A DNA stretch of 64,000 nucleotides from Phnomibacter ginsenosidimutans (GCF_009740285.1 NZ_CP046566.1:2352501-2416500); one strand, 5' to 3'; shown: positions 1-10,671, numbered from the stretch's first letter. A program made the numbers and translations. Notes: generated from the letters alone by a model not told the origin.

Positions 1-238
1 CTATCCCCGTAGCTGTAAGCTCCGACAAAGTTGTTTATTCTTGATGCCACTGTTGTACGCTCAACGGGAAGGCTATAAACAATGGAGCAAGTCAGAAGAC
101 CTGCCAAAATCATCTATTTAGTCACAACGCTTTCGGGTGAAAAGCATGGTACTGATGATACTGGCTGCTTTGATGCAGACTGGCTTTTCGGCACTATACT
201 TTTCTTCTGCAGGTAAACAATTGGAGCATTTTTTTACG

Positions 239-1209
239 ATGAACCACACAGAAGAAATTCTTTTAAAAGAGAACAAAGACCGCTTTGTTATCCTGCCTAT
301 CAACTACCCAAAAATTTGGGAACACTACAAAAGGCATGAAGCCAGTTTTTGGACGGCAGAAGAAATTGACTTGAGCAGCGATTTGAAAGACTGGGAAAAC
401 CTCAATGATGGTGAGCGGCATTTTATTGCTCACGTACTGGCTTTTTTTGCTGCCAGCGATGGCATTGTAAATGAAAACCTGGCCGTTAATTTCATGAGTG
501 AGGTGCAGTTGCCCGAGGCAAGATGTTTTTATGGGTTTCAAATCATGATGGAAAACATTCACAGTGAGACTTATGCCCTGCTGATAGATACGTATATAAA
601 AGACCCCCAAGAAAAACACAAGCTTTTTCATGCTATTGATACAGTACCCGCTGTAAAAAAGAAAGCAGAATGGGCTTTGCGCTGGATAGACAATGGCAGC
701 TTTGCCGAACGGCTTGTGGCATTTGCAGCAGTAGAAGGCATCTTTTTTAGTGGCAGTTTCTGTTCTATTTTTTGGCTGAAAAAACGCGGCCTCATGCCCG
801 GCCTAACGTTTAGCAATGAGCTCATCAGCCGCGATGAAGGACTGCATTGTGAGTTTGCCTGCCTGTTGTACAGCATGCTGCAAAACCCACTGCCCGAAGA
901 GCAGGTAAGAGCCATTATTACCGACGCTGTAACCATTGAAAAAGAATTTGTATCGGAAGCATTGCCGGTAGACCTGATTGGCATGAATGCCGGCCTGATG
1001 CAGCAATACATTGAATTTGTGGCCGACCGCTGGCTTACAGAGTTGGGTTGTGCCAAAGTGTACAATGCCAGTAACCCATTCGATTTTATGGAAATGATTT
1101 CGCTACAGGGCAAAACCAACTTCTTTGAAAAAGAGTGGGTGACTACCAAAAAGCAGGCGTCATGAGCCAGAAAGATGCGCAGGTGTTTTCAACAGAAGAA
1201 GATTTTTAA
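239..1209 (+). CDS. nrdB: Ribonucleotide reductase class I beta subunit, frameshifted near the C-terminus
   Basis: This is the radical-generating small subunit (R2) that works with the NrdA encoded just downstream to make dNTPs. The start ATG at 239 begins [10 protein letters not shown]; longer in-frame starts upstream give a non-homologous extension. Iron ligands of the R2 fold are visible in [20 protein letters not shown] and RDEGLHCEF. As read, the protein stops at 1165 after [15 protein letters not shown]. The next frame carries the expected R2 tail: [14 protein letters not shown] followed by an acidic end STEEDF, stopping at 1209. Adding one A to the A5 run at 1128-1132 joins the two into 323 residues. 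The acidic F-ending tail is the segment that docks on R1 in this family, so a real truncation would probably disable it. A weak promoter-like pair (TTTG at 169, TATACTTT at 195) lies upstream. Confidence 0.93.
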
Positions 1210-1234
1210 GTGTTCGCTTTAAACATGCCCCAGT

Positions 1235-3634
1235 ATGAGTTATGTAATAAAAAGAAACGGCAAAAAAGAGCCTGTTAAGTTTGATAAAGTAACCGCCAGA
1301 ATTGAAAAACTCAGCTACAGCCTGAGCCCCATGGTAAATGTAATCGAGGTGGCTAAAAAAACCATCGAAGGCATTTATGCAGGCGTACCTACTACGGAGT
1401 TAGACAACCTGGCTGCCGAAACCGCCGCTTCGCTAACCATTACGCATCCCGACTATGCCATTCTTGCCTCAAGAATAGCCGTAAGCAACTTGCATAAAAA
1501 TACGACCAAGAGTTTTACGGCAACCATGCGTAAGCTCTATCATTATATAGATGCCAAAACAGGCAACAAATTGCCGCTCATTGCCGATGATGTGATGAAG
1601 ATTATTGAATCCAATGAAGAGTTGCTGGATAGTACCATTATTTACGACCGCGATTTTGGGTTTGATTATTTCGGTTTCAAAACTTTAGAAAAATCTTACC
1701 TACTCAAGATTGATGGTAAAATAGCAGAACGACCACAACACATGTACATGCGTGTGGCCATTGGCATTCACAAAGAAGATATTGAAAGTGCCATTGCTAC
1801 GTATCACCTCATGAGTGAAAGATGGATGACACACGCAACGCCAACGCTGTTCAATGCCGGCACGCCAAAGCCACAAATGAGTTCATGCTTTTTGCTTACC
1901 ATGAAGGAAGACAGCATTGAGGGCATTTACGACACCCTCAAGCAAACTGCAAAAATTTCTCAGTCGGCTGGTGGCATTGGTTTATCTATCCACAACATCA
2001 GGGCTACTGGTAGTTATATTGGCGGCACCAATGGTACCAGCAATGGCATTATTCCCATGCTGCGGGTGTTTAACGATACCGCCCGGTATGTAGACCAAGG
2101 GGGTGGCAAGCGCAAGGGTGCATTTGCCATTTACCTGGAACCATGGCATGCCGATGTGTTTGAATTTTTAGACCTCCGCAAAAACCATGGCAAAGAAGAA
2201 ATGAGAGCAAGAGACTTATTTTATGCGCTGTGGATTTGCGATTTGTTTATGAAACGGGTGGAAGCAAACGAGCAGTGGAGTTTGTTTTGCCCTAATGAAG
2301 CCCCCGGGCTAAGCGAATGCTGGGGCGATGCTTTTGAACAACTTTACACCCATTACGAAGCAGAAGGTAAAGCCAGAAAAACCATTAAAGCGCAAGATTT
2401 GTGGTTTGCCATTTTGCAATCGCAAATAGAAACGGGCACACCGTACATGCTGTATAAAGATGCGGCCAATGCCAAAAGCAATCAGCAAAACTTAGGCACT
2501 ATCAAAAGCAGCAATTTATGCACTGAGATAATGGAATACACCAGTAAGGACGAAGTTGCTGTTTGTAATCTTGCGTCGATTGCGTTGCCCCGGTTTGTAG
2601 TGAATGGCTCATTTGACCATCAGAAGTTGTATGAAGTAACCTATCAGGCAACAAAGAACCTCAATAAAATCATCGACAACAACTACTATCCGGTAGAAGA
2701 AGCCAGAAATTCTAACCTTAAACACCGACCCATCGGTTTGGGCGTGCAAGGTTTGGCAGATGTGTTTATTTTGTTGCGGTTGCCATTTGAAAGCGAAATG
2801 GCCAAACTGCTGAATGCCAACATATTTGAAACCATCTATTTTGCTGCCATGTCTGCCAGCAACGATTTGGCCAAAGTAGAAGGTGTGTATGAAACCTACG
2901 AAGGCTCACCGGTATCAAAAGGCGTTTTCCAATACGATATGTGGGGCGTTACGCCTTCTACCCGTTGGGATTGGGCAGCGTTGAAGGCATCTGTGCAGCA
3001 ATATGGCGTAAGAAACTCTTTATTGGTTGCTCCAATGCCCACGGCTTCTACATCGCAAATATTCGGCAACAACGAATGCTTTGAGCCCTACACCAGCAAC
3101 ATTTACACCCGCAGGGTGCTGAGTGGTGAATTCATTATTGTAAACAAGCATTTGCTGAAAGATCTGGTGAATTTGGGCTTGTGGAATAACAACATGAAAA
3201 ACCGCATCATTGCTTCCAACGGTTCTATTCAGCACATTGAAGAAATACCTGCTGAAATAAAAGAACTGTACAAAACAGTGTGGGAAATAAAACAACGAAG
3301 CATTATTGATATGGCGGCCGACAGAGGCGCTTATATCTGTCAATCGCAATCGCTCAATTTGTTTGTTGATCAACCCACCAGTTCAAAACTTACCTCCATG
3401 CATTTTTATGCCTGGAAAAAAGGATTGAAAACCGGCATGTACTATTTGCGTACACAAGCGGCAACTCAAGCGGTGCAGTTTACGGTGGAAAAACAAGCCT
3501 CCAGCGATATTGTACATGTGGCGCAGCAATCTACAGCAGCCAATCATACAACAACGGCCTCGGATGTGGTACCTACACAAGCCGATGGCCCCAGTTGCAG
3601 CATGACGGACGGTTGCCTTAGTTGTGGCTCTTAA
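1235..3634 (+). CDS. nrdA: Ribonucleoside-diphosphate reductase class I alpha subunit
   Basis: Catalytic large subunit (R1) reducing ribonucleoside diphosphates, 799 residues. It begins with an ATP-cone ([19 protein letters not shown]), the allosteric activity domain. The barrel shows [16 protein letters not shown] (first redox cysteine), [10 protein letters not shown] (the N-x-C-x-E catalytic triad), VCNLASI (second redox cysteine), and [19 protein letters not shown] (nucleotide-binding loop). The C-terminal tail DGCLSCGS supplies the CxxC pair that is re-reduced by thioredoxin or glutaredoxin. It starts 25 bases after the restored end of nrdB, so the two are almost certainly one operon. All key residues are present and the frame is intact. 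Confidence 0.97.
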   Translation: MSYVIKRNGKKEPVKFDKVTARIEKLSYSLSPMVNVIEVAKKTIEGIYAGVPTTELDNLAAETAASLTITHPDYAILASRIAVSNLHKNTTKSFTATMRKLYHYIDAKTGNKLPLIADDVMKIIESNEELLDSTIIYDRDFGFDYFGFKTLEKSYLLKIDGKIAERPQHMYMRVAIGIHKEDIESAIATYHLMSERWMTHATPTLFNAGTPKPQMSSCFLLTMKEDSIEGIYDTLKQTAKISQSAGGIGLSIHNIRATGSYIGGTNGTSNGIIPMLRVFNDTARYVDQGGGKRKGAFAIYLEPWHADVFEFLDLRKNHGKEEMRARDLFYALWICDLFMKRVEANEQWSLFCPNEAPGLSECWGDAFEQLYTHYEAEGKARKTIKAQDLWFAILQSQIETGTPYMLYKDAANAKSNQQNLGTIKSSNLCTEIMEYTSKDEVAVCNLASIALPRFVVNGSFDHQKLYEVTYQATKNLNKIIDNNYYPVEEARNSNLKHRPIGLGVQGLADVFILLRLPFESEMAKLLNANIFETIYFAAMSASNDLAKVEGVYETYEGSPVSKGVFQYDMWGVTPSTRWDWAALKASVQQYGVRNSLLVAPMPTASTSQIFGNNECFEPYTSNIYTRRVLSGEFIIVNKHLLKDLVNLGLWNNNMKNRIIASNGSIQHIEEIPAEIKELYKTVWEIKQRSIIDMAADRGAYICQSQSLNLFVDQPTSSKLTSMHFYAWKKGLKTGMYYLRTQAATQAVQFTVEKQASSDIVHVAQQSTAANHTTTASDVVPTQADGPSCSMTDGCLSCGS

Positions 3635-3647
3635 AATTGTGTGTAGC

Positions 3648-4100
3648 ATGAAAACGGTAACAACGTTTTGCGTTTTTGTATCACTCTTTGCAACGGGCTG
3701 CTTTACAAAAGCCAGCACCGGGCAACGTACGCTGGCGCAAATACCACCAGCATTGCTGGGCTGTTTTACTGACGACTATGGCAGCAACTATGTTATCAGC
3801 AATAACCTGTGGCAGCATGGCCAAAAGGCCCGTTACCACCTGTTGCAGTACAACAAAGTCGGGCAGTTTTTTATTGCCCAAAACGATACAGCCAACCCTA
3901 CCGATGCATGCTTGTACACCCGGATAGACATTGTTTTTTTCAACAACATGGAACCTTGGCAGTGGGGCTTTTGTCTCACTGCCTACAATGCCACTACCCT
4001 GCAAGAAGCTTTGCAAACACCAGCTGCCAACAAATCAAATCCGCGGAAAGGCTGTAATGGATTCCCTTTTTCCCGCATGAAAAAAACAATTACCAACTGA
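3648..4100 (+). CDS. Putative lipoprotein of unknown function
   Basis: A 150-residue protein starting at ATG 3648 (MKTVTTFCVFVSLFATGC), which reads as a lipoprotein signal peptide with the lipobox ATGC. The mature part contains several cysteines and a W-rich segment (EPWQWGFCLTAYNATTL) and shows no domain I can name. It begins 13 bases after the nrdA stop and may be read through from it. An earlier in-frame start at 3624 would overlap nrdA and place residues before the signal peptide, so it is less likely. Function unknown. Confidence 0.6.
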   Translation: MKTVTTFCVFVSLFATGCFTKASTGQRTLAQIPPALLGCFTDDYGSNYVISNNLWQHGQKARYHLLQYNKVGQFFIAQNDTANPTDACLYTRIDIVFFNNMEPWQWGFCLTAYNATTLQEALQTPAANKSNPRKGCNGFPFSRMKKTITN

Positions 4101-4314
4101 GGATATAAAAGCACTCATATACAGAGCATTGCTTTTATGCAATATTGGTTGAAATAATGTGGTTAGAATTAACAGCAAACCACCTGATTAGTAAAGTTGC
4201 TACCGGCCATGGTTTTGCTGTTTTTTTCCATCTCCTTATCTTCATCTACAAAGTATTTCGGCGCTACACAATGGCCTGAAATTTTGATAACAGCAGCACT
4301 ACATCTACTTACTC

Positions 4315-5267
4315 ATGAAGAAGACTCTTACCAACACGTTCCTCCTACTCCTCATCAGCACATGGAGTATTGGCCAACACCTGGATGTTGAAAAAGTAAA
4401 ATGGTACGATTTCTACTGGAGCGGCGATAGCAGCAACCCAAAAGAAGCCATGATGTTGAGATCGGCTATTGATACGATTGACTTCAATTTTCGCTGGCAG
4501 TTTGACACGGGATCGCCCAGAACTTTTTTTTATGGCGATACCTGGTTGTCGTTCTGTGCTGCTTTTCCCATGCTGCGCCAATCATTTTTTACCATCGATA
4601 CGTTTAAAGCTGATGGGTTCATTAATGTAAAAAATGGCGGCGTTCAAATTTCGGGCAATCAGCTTCCTAAAAACATCATAGGTCTGTTGCCCAACTATGG
4701 CAACCATATAGACAAGCAAATTATACTAGATAACTTAGGCTCTTCTACAACCGTAGGCACCATGGGTATCGATTTGTTTCGGCAGGGAGTACTCATCATC
4801 GATTTTAAAAAGAATAAAATCGGCTACGCCGACAGGCTGTCGAAGCCATTTTATGCTACCAAGAGCCAAACTATTGATTTCACTTTGTTTCAAAACAGAA
4901 TCATTCTTCCCGTAACCATTGGCGGCAAGCAATACGATTTCTTTTATGACAGTGGCGCCAGTTTGTTTCCGTTGAAAACAACCACTGCTTTTACAGCCTT
5001 TCAAGATGCCGTGCAATACACCGATACCTTGTACAACATTACAACTTGGGGCAAGTCGCATGATGTGCCGGGTGGTGTCCTTAAAAAAAGGTTCAGATTG
5101 GCAACATGACTATTGCTGCACCAAAAATGTATGTTCACCCTGACCCCGACTTGTACCACACAAACATTTTTAAAGAAGCAGGTACTTACGGACTTATCGG
5201 CAATGCCTATTTTGATGGCCACGTTGTTGTGATAGATTTCACCAAGATGAAGTTTACTGTATTGTAA
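4315..5267 (+). CDS. Retropepsin-like aspartyl protease, frameshifted
   Basis: Secreted protein with a signal peptide (MKKTLTNTFLLLLISTWSIG) and two aspartyl protease-like half sites: FDTGSPRTFF near residue 63 and FYDSGASLFPL near 214, the D-[TS]-G signature of pepsin/retropepsin folds. As read it stops at 5109 after KKRFRLAT. The other frame continues as VQIGNMTIAAPKMYV to GNAYFDGHVVVIDF and stops at 5267, which is the expected end of such a domain (a G-x-x-x-F-D segment and a final strand). One additional A in the A7 run at 5083-5089 restores 317 residues. The 214 bases upstream hold no gene I can support. Substrate unknown. Confidence 0.75.
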
Positions 5268-5287
5268 ATGCTTCCATTTGTGTATTG

Positions 5288-5935
5288 ATGGCGGGCATCA
5301 ACCAAAACATCGTACGGATGAACATCGTGAACGAAGCAGCTATTGAACAGCTCATTGCCACTGATGGTCTTTTTGCTAAGATTTATGCCCGATACGGACC
5401 GCCGCCTGTATGGGCAAGACCAGCAGGTTTTGTTTCGTTGTGCCGCATTATACTGGAGCAACAAGTAAGCTTAGCTTCTGCCAAAGCCCATTATCTGCAA
5501 CTCAAAAATTACTTGCCCGCTTTTACGCCGGCCCATATTTTGCTGCTTACCGATGCTGAGATGAGGCGCTGCCGGATCAGCCGGCAGAAAGCGACGTATC
5601 TGAAAGCATTGGCTACGGCTGTAACCAATGGAACGCTTGATATAGCCGCATTGTCGCAACAAGATGAAGCCACGGTGAGAGCACAACTCACGTCTATCAA
5701 AGGGATTGGCCAATGGACGGCTGATATTTATTTGATGCTGTGTTTGCAAGCGAAAGATATTTTTCCCATAGGTGATATTGCGGTCATCAATACCCTCAGG
5801 GAGCTCACAGGAGCTCACACAAAAGAAGACATGTTACAGCTGGCTGAAAGCTGGACACCCAGACGTTCGTTGGCCGTGTATTTTTTATGGCATTACTATC
5901 TCAACAAAAGAAAGAAACCACTTGACTTTTTGTAA
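5288..5935 (+). CDS. HhH-GPD DNA glycosylase, AlkA/3-methyladenine type
   Basis: Base-excision repair glycosylase of the helix-hairpin-helix superfamily, about 215 residues. The HhH segment LTSIKGIGQWTADIYL is followed by IFPIGDIAV, whose aspartate sits where the catalytic Asp of AlkA-like enzymes is found. The upstream part ILEQQVSLASAKAHYLQL matches the conserved helix of this family. The length fits the compact MAG/AlkA group without the extra N-terminal AlkA domain. The start could be ATG 5288 or ATG 5318 (MNIVNEAAIE); no strong ribosome binding site decides. It follows the aspartyl protease closely on the same strand. Confidence 0.85.
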   Translation: MAGINQNIVRMNIVNEAAIEQLIATDGLFAKIYARYGPPPVWARPAGFVSLCRIILEQQVSLASAKAHYLQLKNYLPAFTPAHILLLTDAEMRRCRISRQKATYLKALATAVTNGTLDIAALSQQDEATVRAQLTSIKGIGQWTADIYLMLCLQAKDIFPIGDIAVINTLRELTGAHTKEDMLQLAESWTPRRSLAVYFLWHYYLNKRKKPLDFL

Positions 5936-5987
5936 GCGACAACTTACTCCGGTACATTGTAGTCTCACCAACACAAAACAATTTGCT

Positions 5988-7421
5988 ATGATGCGTATGC
6001 AACTCATTTGGCTACTGGCACTCACTTCACTGACCAGCATGGGGCAAGAAACTGTATGCAACTGTTTGGACAATCTGCAACAAACGATTCGAAAAACAGA
6101 GGAGAATTATGCCGGCTTTCCGGCGAAAGTGACTGCATCAAACCTTCAACACTATCAGGCACTGGTAAAAAAACTGCGGCACAAAGCTGCACAGGTTACC
6201 AACACTAAAAACTGCTACTATATCCTCAGCCAGTACATCCATTTTTTTAAAGACAAACATTTCATACTGGCATACAACAACGAAAAGGACTTTGATAGTA
6301 CGGTGCTGCAAACGCCAGCCAACTACTGGCAAGACGGAACGACCCAGAGAACGCTGGCTCCGGTGGAGGGCATTTGGATGAATGCGGATAGTACGGTTAC
6401 GATTGGTATTCAACAATCAGGCAAGGGTGTTTATCAGGCAGTCAAAATTGAATCTTCGATTGATAATTTTCCGAAAGGATTTGTGTACTTCACGCTAACA
6501 GCGAACAAAGACCAGTTCATGGTCAAAGAGTACAACAGTTTTATCAGCACTGCATCGCCAGCCATGCAACGGGGCAACTTGTTACAACTTTGGAATCATG
6601 CGTTATGGGGGAAAGTCTATCCGCAACACATCACCCCACAGGAAAAAGCCGAGCTAAACAGCTGGAAAAACAACAACAATGGCATTGTATGTACCCAACT
6701 ACAACCCAATGTGGCGTATTTGAAAATACCCAGTTTTACAAGAACGGATGAGATTATACAGCAAGTGGTGGCGGCTAATGATTCGATGATTAGAAGCAAC
6801 AAGTATTTGATTGTAGACCTGAGAGGCAACGGTGGCGGCAATACCGGTTGGATATATTTTCTTCCCTATTTTATGACCCATCCCATTGAACAGTACCCTT
6901 CATTACTGAGGGTTACACCGGAGAATGTGCAGCACAAGCTGAAAGACCTTGCCCCATTTGTAGAACAGCCCATCAGCAGTGACTATGCCAAGTATTTTCC
7001 AGCACCCATCTTAGCGGCTTACAAAAAAGCGTATGCTGAATTGCCTGTCACCAAGTCCAGGTTTTACCCAATACCGGGTGTTACTTTTCCATTGGATTCC
7101 ATTACCAAAAACCCTGCAAAAATTGCGTTGGTGGTAGACGGGTTTTGCGGCAGTTCTACGGAATATTTTTTCTATTTATCCAAACAAAGCAAGAAGGTGA
7201 CCACGTATGGCAGCAACACTATTGGCATGATGGATTATGAAGGTATGTCTGTACCCACAGCCCTGCCCTGCCAACAATTTATACTCACCATACCTATTAC
7301 TCAATCCAGCTGGACAGATACAAAACCGATTGACAATACGGGCTTCACACCAGATGTTGTTATTCCGCTGCCACAGGAAAAGTGGTTGGATTATATCATC
7401 AAGGACTTGCAAAAAAAGTAA
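5988..7421 (+). CDS. Secreted S41 (C-terminal processing) family peptidase
   Basis: A 477-residue exported protein. The start at 5988 gives a signal peptide (MMRMQLIWLLALTSLTSMG) that is lost with the longer upstream reading. The C-terminal half has the S41 fold: YLIVDLRGNGGGNTGWI near residue 280 and ALVVDGFCGSSTEYF, where the GSS serine is the expected nucleophile. No PDZ domain is evident, so this is closer to the Tricorn/Bacteroidota S41 group than to CtpA. The N-terminal half (CNCLDNLQQTIRKTEENYAGF) is typical of such Bacteroidota proteins. Substrate unknown. Confidence 0.8.
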   Translation: MMRMQLIWLLALTSLTSMGQETVCNCLDNLQQTIRKTEENYAGFPAKVTASNLQHYQALVKKLRHKAAQVTNTKNCYYILSQYIHFFKDKHFILAYNNEKDFDSTVLQTPANYWQDGTTQRTLAPVEGIWMNADSTVTIGIQQSGKGVYQAVKIESSIDNFPKGFVYFTLTANKDQFMVKEYNSFISTASPAMQRGNLLQLWNHALWGKVYPQHITPQEKAELNSWKNNNNGIVCTQLQPNVAYLKIPSFTRTDEIIQQVVAANDSMIRSNKYLIVDLRGNGGGNTGWIYFLPYFMTHPIEQYPSLLRVTPENVQHKLKDLAPFVEQPISSDYAKYFPAPILAAYKKAYAELPVTKSRFYPIPGVTFPLDSITKNPAKIALVVDGFCGSSTEYFFYLSKQSKKVTTYGSNTIGMMDYEGMSVPTALPCQQFILTIPITQSSWTDTKPIDNTGFTPDVVIPLPQEKWLDYIIKDLQKK

Positions 7422-7459
7422 AGTGCCCATCGAGGTGTATATATCGGCAGGGGCACTTT
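7420..7459 (+). terminator. Hairpin after the S41 peptidase
   Basis: AAAGTGCCC and GGGCACTTT form a 9-bp inverted repeat that starts at the stop codon of the peptidase gene. The loop is long (about 22 bases) and there is no strong T run, so termination is likely but not certain. Confidence 0.55.
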
Positions 7460-7760
7460 CCTACAGATATGTTTAGATACAAGAAAGTTGAAAAAATACC
7501 ACTTCAACCTGTGCATTTGTGGCTAAAAAATCCATGGCCACAGATGCACGGATTACGGTGCATTATTCGAGCAACGCCTCTCACAGAGGACGTTGTTTAT
7601 TGCATACATACGATGCCTGCAGCTACATCCTTTTCCCGTTATTATTCCGCGGTATAAAAGCCGTGGTATTTTCCACTCTATGACATCCGACTTCGGTACG
7701 CAACGTCCCTATTGGAGACGTTGCTGGCAAACTTTCTGATTCATCATTTGCCATCAAATC
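7460..7760. repeat. Noncoding stretch with several small hairpins
   Basis: About 300 bases without a credible gene between two convergent genes. It holds at least three separate stem-loops: GTGCATTTGTGGC paired with GCCACAGATGCAC (about 7513-7552), CAACGCCTCT paired with AGAGGACGTTG (about 7570-7592), and GCAACGTC paired with GACGTTGC (about 7701-7726). They look like dispersed intergenic palindromes rather than one RNA, but that cannot be settled from one copy. Confidence 0.45.
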
Positions 7761-7793
7761 AAAAGCGCAGCACTAAAATAGTGCTGCGCTTTT
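7761..7793 (-). terminator. Bidirectional terminator hairpin
   Basis: AAAAGCGCAGCACTA and TAGTGCTGCGCTTTT form a perfect 15-bp stem with a 3-base loop, with A and T runs on either side. It sits just past the 3' end of the minus-strand M1 peptidase gene and can work in both directions. Confidence 0.88.
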
Positions 7794-7815
7794 GTAGTAC
7801 ATCAATCCAAGCGGG

Positions 7816-9675
7816 TTACCATTTCAGTTCCAGCTTGTTGTTTTTGCGTTCTATATCGGCCAGGCGTTGTGATGCATCTATTTCTACCGAAATTATTTCG
7901 TTGATACGGCGGTTGGTACGGATGATCATTTCGCGGTGTGTCCAGCGCTGGGCGGGGTATACCACACGGGGCGCAGTACTTTCAGCCGGCTTTTCGCCAT
8001 AGGTAAGGTTGAGTGGTACATAGTGCTGTTCGGTCGTGCTGTCTTTAAATGTCAGCGTTACATCTACCGGCATGGGCATTTCGCCCAACCGCTTGATGCG
8101 AACCAGCGTGTAGTTGTCTTCCATCCACAGACTGTCGATGGCATAGTCGATGGTTTTGGTGGTGTACAGCATGTACTCTTTGTACCAGTCGAGTTCCATG
8201 CCGCTTACTTTTTCGGCCACCCGCACAAAATCGTTCGGGTTGGGATGTTTGAATTTCCAGGCATCGTAGTAAGCATGCAAGGTTTTTTTGAGCAGCGAGT
8301 CGCCTATTACATAACCCAGCTGACCCAAAAACACAGCGCCTTTGCTGTACGCTGCTGTGCTGTACGCATAGTTGGTAGCAAAGTGATCGGCATGGGTGCT
8401 CATGGGTTCTTCAAACTTGCCTTTGGCCAGTGCAATGTAGCCGCGGTATTCATCGGCCAGTGCAAAGCCGGTGCCGCCTTTCAGGTATTGCGTTACTACA
8501 CTTTCGCCATAGCTGGTAAAGCCTTCATCCATCCAGGCATACAGGCTTTCGTTGGTACCCATCAGGTGTTGGTACCAGCTGTGCATCCATTCGTGGATGG
8601 CGGTGCCCAATGACGCTGTTTTGATGAGGGTAGCCATAGCGTATTCCATGCCACCATCGCCACCTTGAATAAAGCTGTACTCAGGCCATGGGTAGGCACC
8701 AAACAAGTCTTTCATAAACGGATAGGCACGGGCACATTCGTTGGCGGTGCTCACCCAGTTGGCATCGTCGGCTTTGTCGCTTTTAAAAATGAAATGCAGC
8801 AAGGGGCCATTGTCGGGCTTGCGGGTAATGTGCTGGTAGCCGGGGTCGGCGGCCCACACAAAGTCGTGCACTTTTTTAGCGGTAAAACGCCAGCTGCGGG
8901 TTTCACCGGCAATGTCTTTGAGCGGTGTGCCGGGCTTATCGTAGCCCCAGCCAATAGCGGCTGCATTTTGCAACACACCACTGGCACCAATCTTGTACGA
9001 TTTATCAAGGGTAATGTTCACATCATAATCGCCCCACACACCGTAAAACTCACGGGCAATGTAAGGGTTGGGCGTCCAGCCGGTGTAATCGTACTCCACC
9101 ACTTTGGGGTACCACTGGCTCATGCTGTAGCGAACGCCTTCGGCATTGTCACGGCCACTGCGGCGAATTTGCACCGGCACCTGTGCTTCAAACTGGGTTT
9201 GAATGCTCACAGTTTGCTTGGGCAAAATGGGCTTGGGCAAATCAAATTTGATGATGGTTTCGTATTCCTTGCCTTTGAGCGTAACACCATTGAGGGTGAT
9301 GGATTGAATGCGGCAGTAACCAATTTCATTGGGCTTCAGTTGGCTGATGCGATCCTTTACACGGCCATCCCAATCGAGGCGGTCGCTGCCATCGCGGTTG
9401 CGGCCCACCACTTTGGTACCCAGTTCCCGGCTGCGGACATCCATACTGCTGTTGGGCTGAAAAGCATTCCAATACAGGTGGAAGTAAATTTCATGCAGGG
9501 TATCGGGCGAATTGTTGGTGTACTGAATTTGCTGTTTGCCCTGCAGGATATTCGTTTGCACATTCAGCCGTACATCCATGTTGTAGCTGATTTGCTGCTG
9601 CCAGCGGTCGGGCTGGGCCTGAGCAGTGGTAGCCCATAACAATGCGGCTACAAAAACATTCACATAAAAACGCAT
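7816..9675 (-). CDS. M1 family zinc metallopeptidase (aminopeptidase-like), secreted
   Basis: A 619-residue exported gluzincin with signal peptide MRFYVNVFVAALLWATTAQA. The catalytic zinc site is HEWMHSWYQHLMGTNE with the third ligand in WMDEGFTSYGE, the M1 arrangement HExxH-x18-E. The exopeptidase-type motif appears as GGMEYAM (GxMEN in classical members). The N-terminal region is the beta-sandwich domain of the family (NILQGKQQIQYTNNSPDTLHEIYFHLYWN). Probable role is periplasmic or outer-membrane peptide breakdown. It is followed by the strong hairpin at 7761-7793. Confidence 0.9.
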   Translation of the reverse strand: MRFYVNVFVAALLWATTAQAQPDRWQQQISYNMDVRLNVQTNILQGKQQIQYTNNSPDTLHEIYFHLYWNAFQPNSSMDVRSRELGTKVVGRNRDGSDRLDWDGRVKDRISQLKPNEIGYCRIQSITLNGVTLKGKEYETIIKFDLPKPILPKQTVSIQTQFEAQVPVQIRRSGRDNAEGVRYSMSQWYPKVVEYDYTGWTPNPYIAREFYGVWGDYDVNITLDKSYKIGASGVLQNAAAIGWGYDKPGTPLKDIAGETRSWRFTAKKVHDFVWAADPGYQHITRKPDNGPLLHFIFKSDKADDANWVSTANECARAYPFMKDLFGAYPWPEYSFIQGGDGGMEYAMATLIKTASLGTAIHEWMHSWYQHLMGTNESLYAWMDEGFTSYGESVVTQYLKGGTGFALADEYRGYIALAKGKFEEPMSTHADHFATNYAYSTAAYSKGAVFLGQLGYVIGDSLLKKTLHAYYDAWKFKHPNPNDFVRVAEKVSGMELDWYKEYMLYTTKTIDYAIDSLWMEDNYTLVRIKRLGEMPMPVDVTLTFKDSTTEQHYVPLNLTYGEKPAESTAPRVVYPAQRWTHREMIIRTNRRINEIISVEIDASQRLADIERKNNKLELKW

Positions 9676-9809
9676 GCCAAAAATTTAGATGATCAATAGA
9701 AACGGGAATGTGTGTGTTTGGGAAAATGAGGTACCCAAAGAAGAGCGTGTAAAGAACAACTGCAATATGACGTTTTGCGGCGGAAAAACGCTTGTTAAAA
9801 AAAACACAA

Positions 9810-10304
9810 TCAGGCAAACAGGGCCGACTGTGTGGCGAGGCCGCTGTGTTTGGCTTCGTGCTCCAGCAGCCATTGCTTGCGCCAGAGTTCTCCGGCATAG
9901 CCTACCAACGCACCATTGGTACCTACCACCCGGTGACAGGGCACCACAATGGCCAGCTGGTTTTTACCATTGGCCGTACCTGCCGCCCGTATGCATTTTT
10001 CATCGCCCAGGCGAATGGCCATGGTTTTGTAGCTGATGGTTTTGCCAAATGGAATATCGAGCAGGCCCGCCCATACCCGCTGCTGAAATGGGGTGCCTTG
10101 CTGGCCAAACGGAAAACTAAATTCGGTGCGGCTGCCTTCGAAATATTCCTGCAATTGTGTGGAAGCTTCTTGTAACAACAACGTAGTTGCAGCCTGTAAA
10201 GGCAGGGCATCACCAATGAATTTTATTTCCGTTACCTGATCATGATTGGCTGTGAGCAGGATGTGGCCGAGTGGTGATGGGATGATAGCGATTTGATTTT
10301 CCAT
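9810..10304 (-). CDS. ogt: Methylated-DNA--protein-cysteine methyltransferase
   Basis: Suicide repair enzyme that removes alkyl groups from O6-alkylguanine, 164 residues. The active-site motif is IVVPCHRVVGTNGALVGYAG, with the acceptor cysteine in PCHRV. The DNA-binding helix-turn-helix precedes it (GTPFQQRVWAGLLDIPFGKT). Length and order fit the short Ogt/MGMT type without an Ada N-terminal domain. Its ATG overlaps the stop of the upstream tRNA-binding protein gene by one base, so the two are co-translated. An AlkA-like glycosylase at 5288 is also in the window but is not linked. Confidence 0.93.
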   Translation of the reverse strand: MENQIAIIPSPLGHILLTANHDQVTEIKFIGDALPLQAATTLLLQEASTQLQEYFEGSRTEFSFPFGQQGTPFQQRVWAGLLDIPFGKTISYKTMAIRLGDEKCIRAAGTANGKNQLAIVVPCHRVVGTNGALVGYAGELWRKQWLLEHEAKHSGLATQSALFA

Positions 10305-10636
10305 TACCCTACTTTGCCTCCGTTTTGTACGGGCTGCTGCGGTTGCAGCAATACCACGTCGTTGTTTTCATTGTATACACCCAGTACCAAACATTCACTC
10401 ATAAAATCGGCAATTTGCTTGGGTGGAAAATTGACCACCGCAATCACCTGCCGGCCAATGAGTGCCTGCGGTTCGTAGAGTACAGTGATTTGTGCCGATG
10501 ATTTTTTGATGCCGAGTTCGCCAAAATCAATCCATAGTTTGTAAGCCGGCCGACGGGCTTTGTCAAACACCTTTGCCTCTATAATGGTTCCGGCCCGCAT
10601 GTCTACCGCTTCAAATTGTTCCCAGTTGATGTGCAT
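10304..10636 (-). CDS. CsaA-like tRNA-binding protein
   Basis: A 110-residue OB-fold protein of the EMAP/CsaA family. The start at 10636 gives MHINWEQFEAVDMRAGTI, the usual beginning of this family. Other family features are KARRPAYKLWIDFGELGIKKSSAQIT, then VVNFPPKQIADFMSECLVLG. CsaA proteins have been described as secretion-related chaperones and bind tRNA; the exact role here is not known. It is the first gene of a two-gene unit with ogt. Confidence 0.85.
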   Translation of the reverse strand: MHINWEQFEAVDMRAGTIIEAKVFDKARRPAYKLWIDFGELGIKKSSAQITVLYEPQALIGRQVIAVVNFPPKQIADFMSECLVLGVYNENNDVVLLQPQQPVQNGGKVG

Positions 10637-10671
10637 GGCACTAACATAACACATTGCTCCTTTCTATTCAC

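Noticed and set aside
4197..4391. A 64-residue frame before the aspartyl protease
   Set aside because: It overlaps the signal peptide of the protease in another frame and shows no protein-like features at its end.
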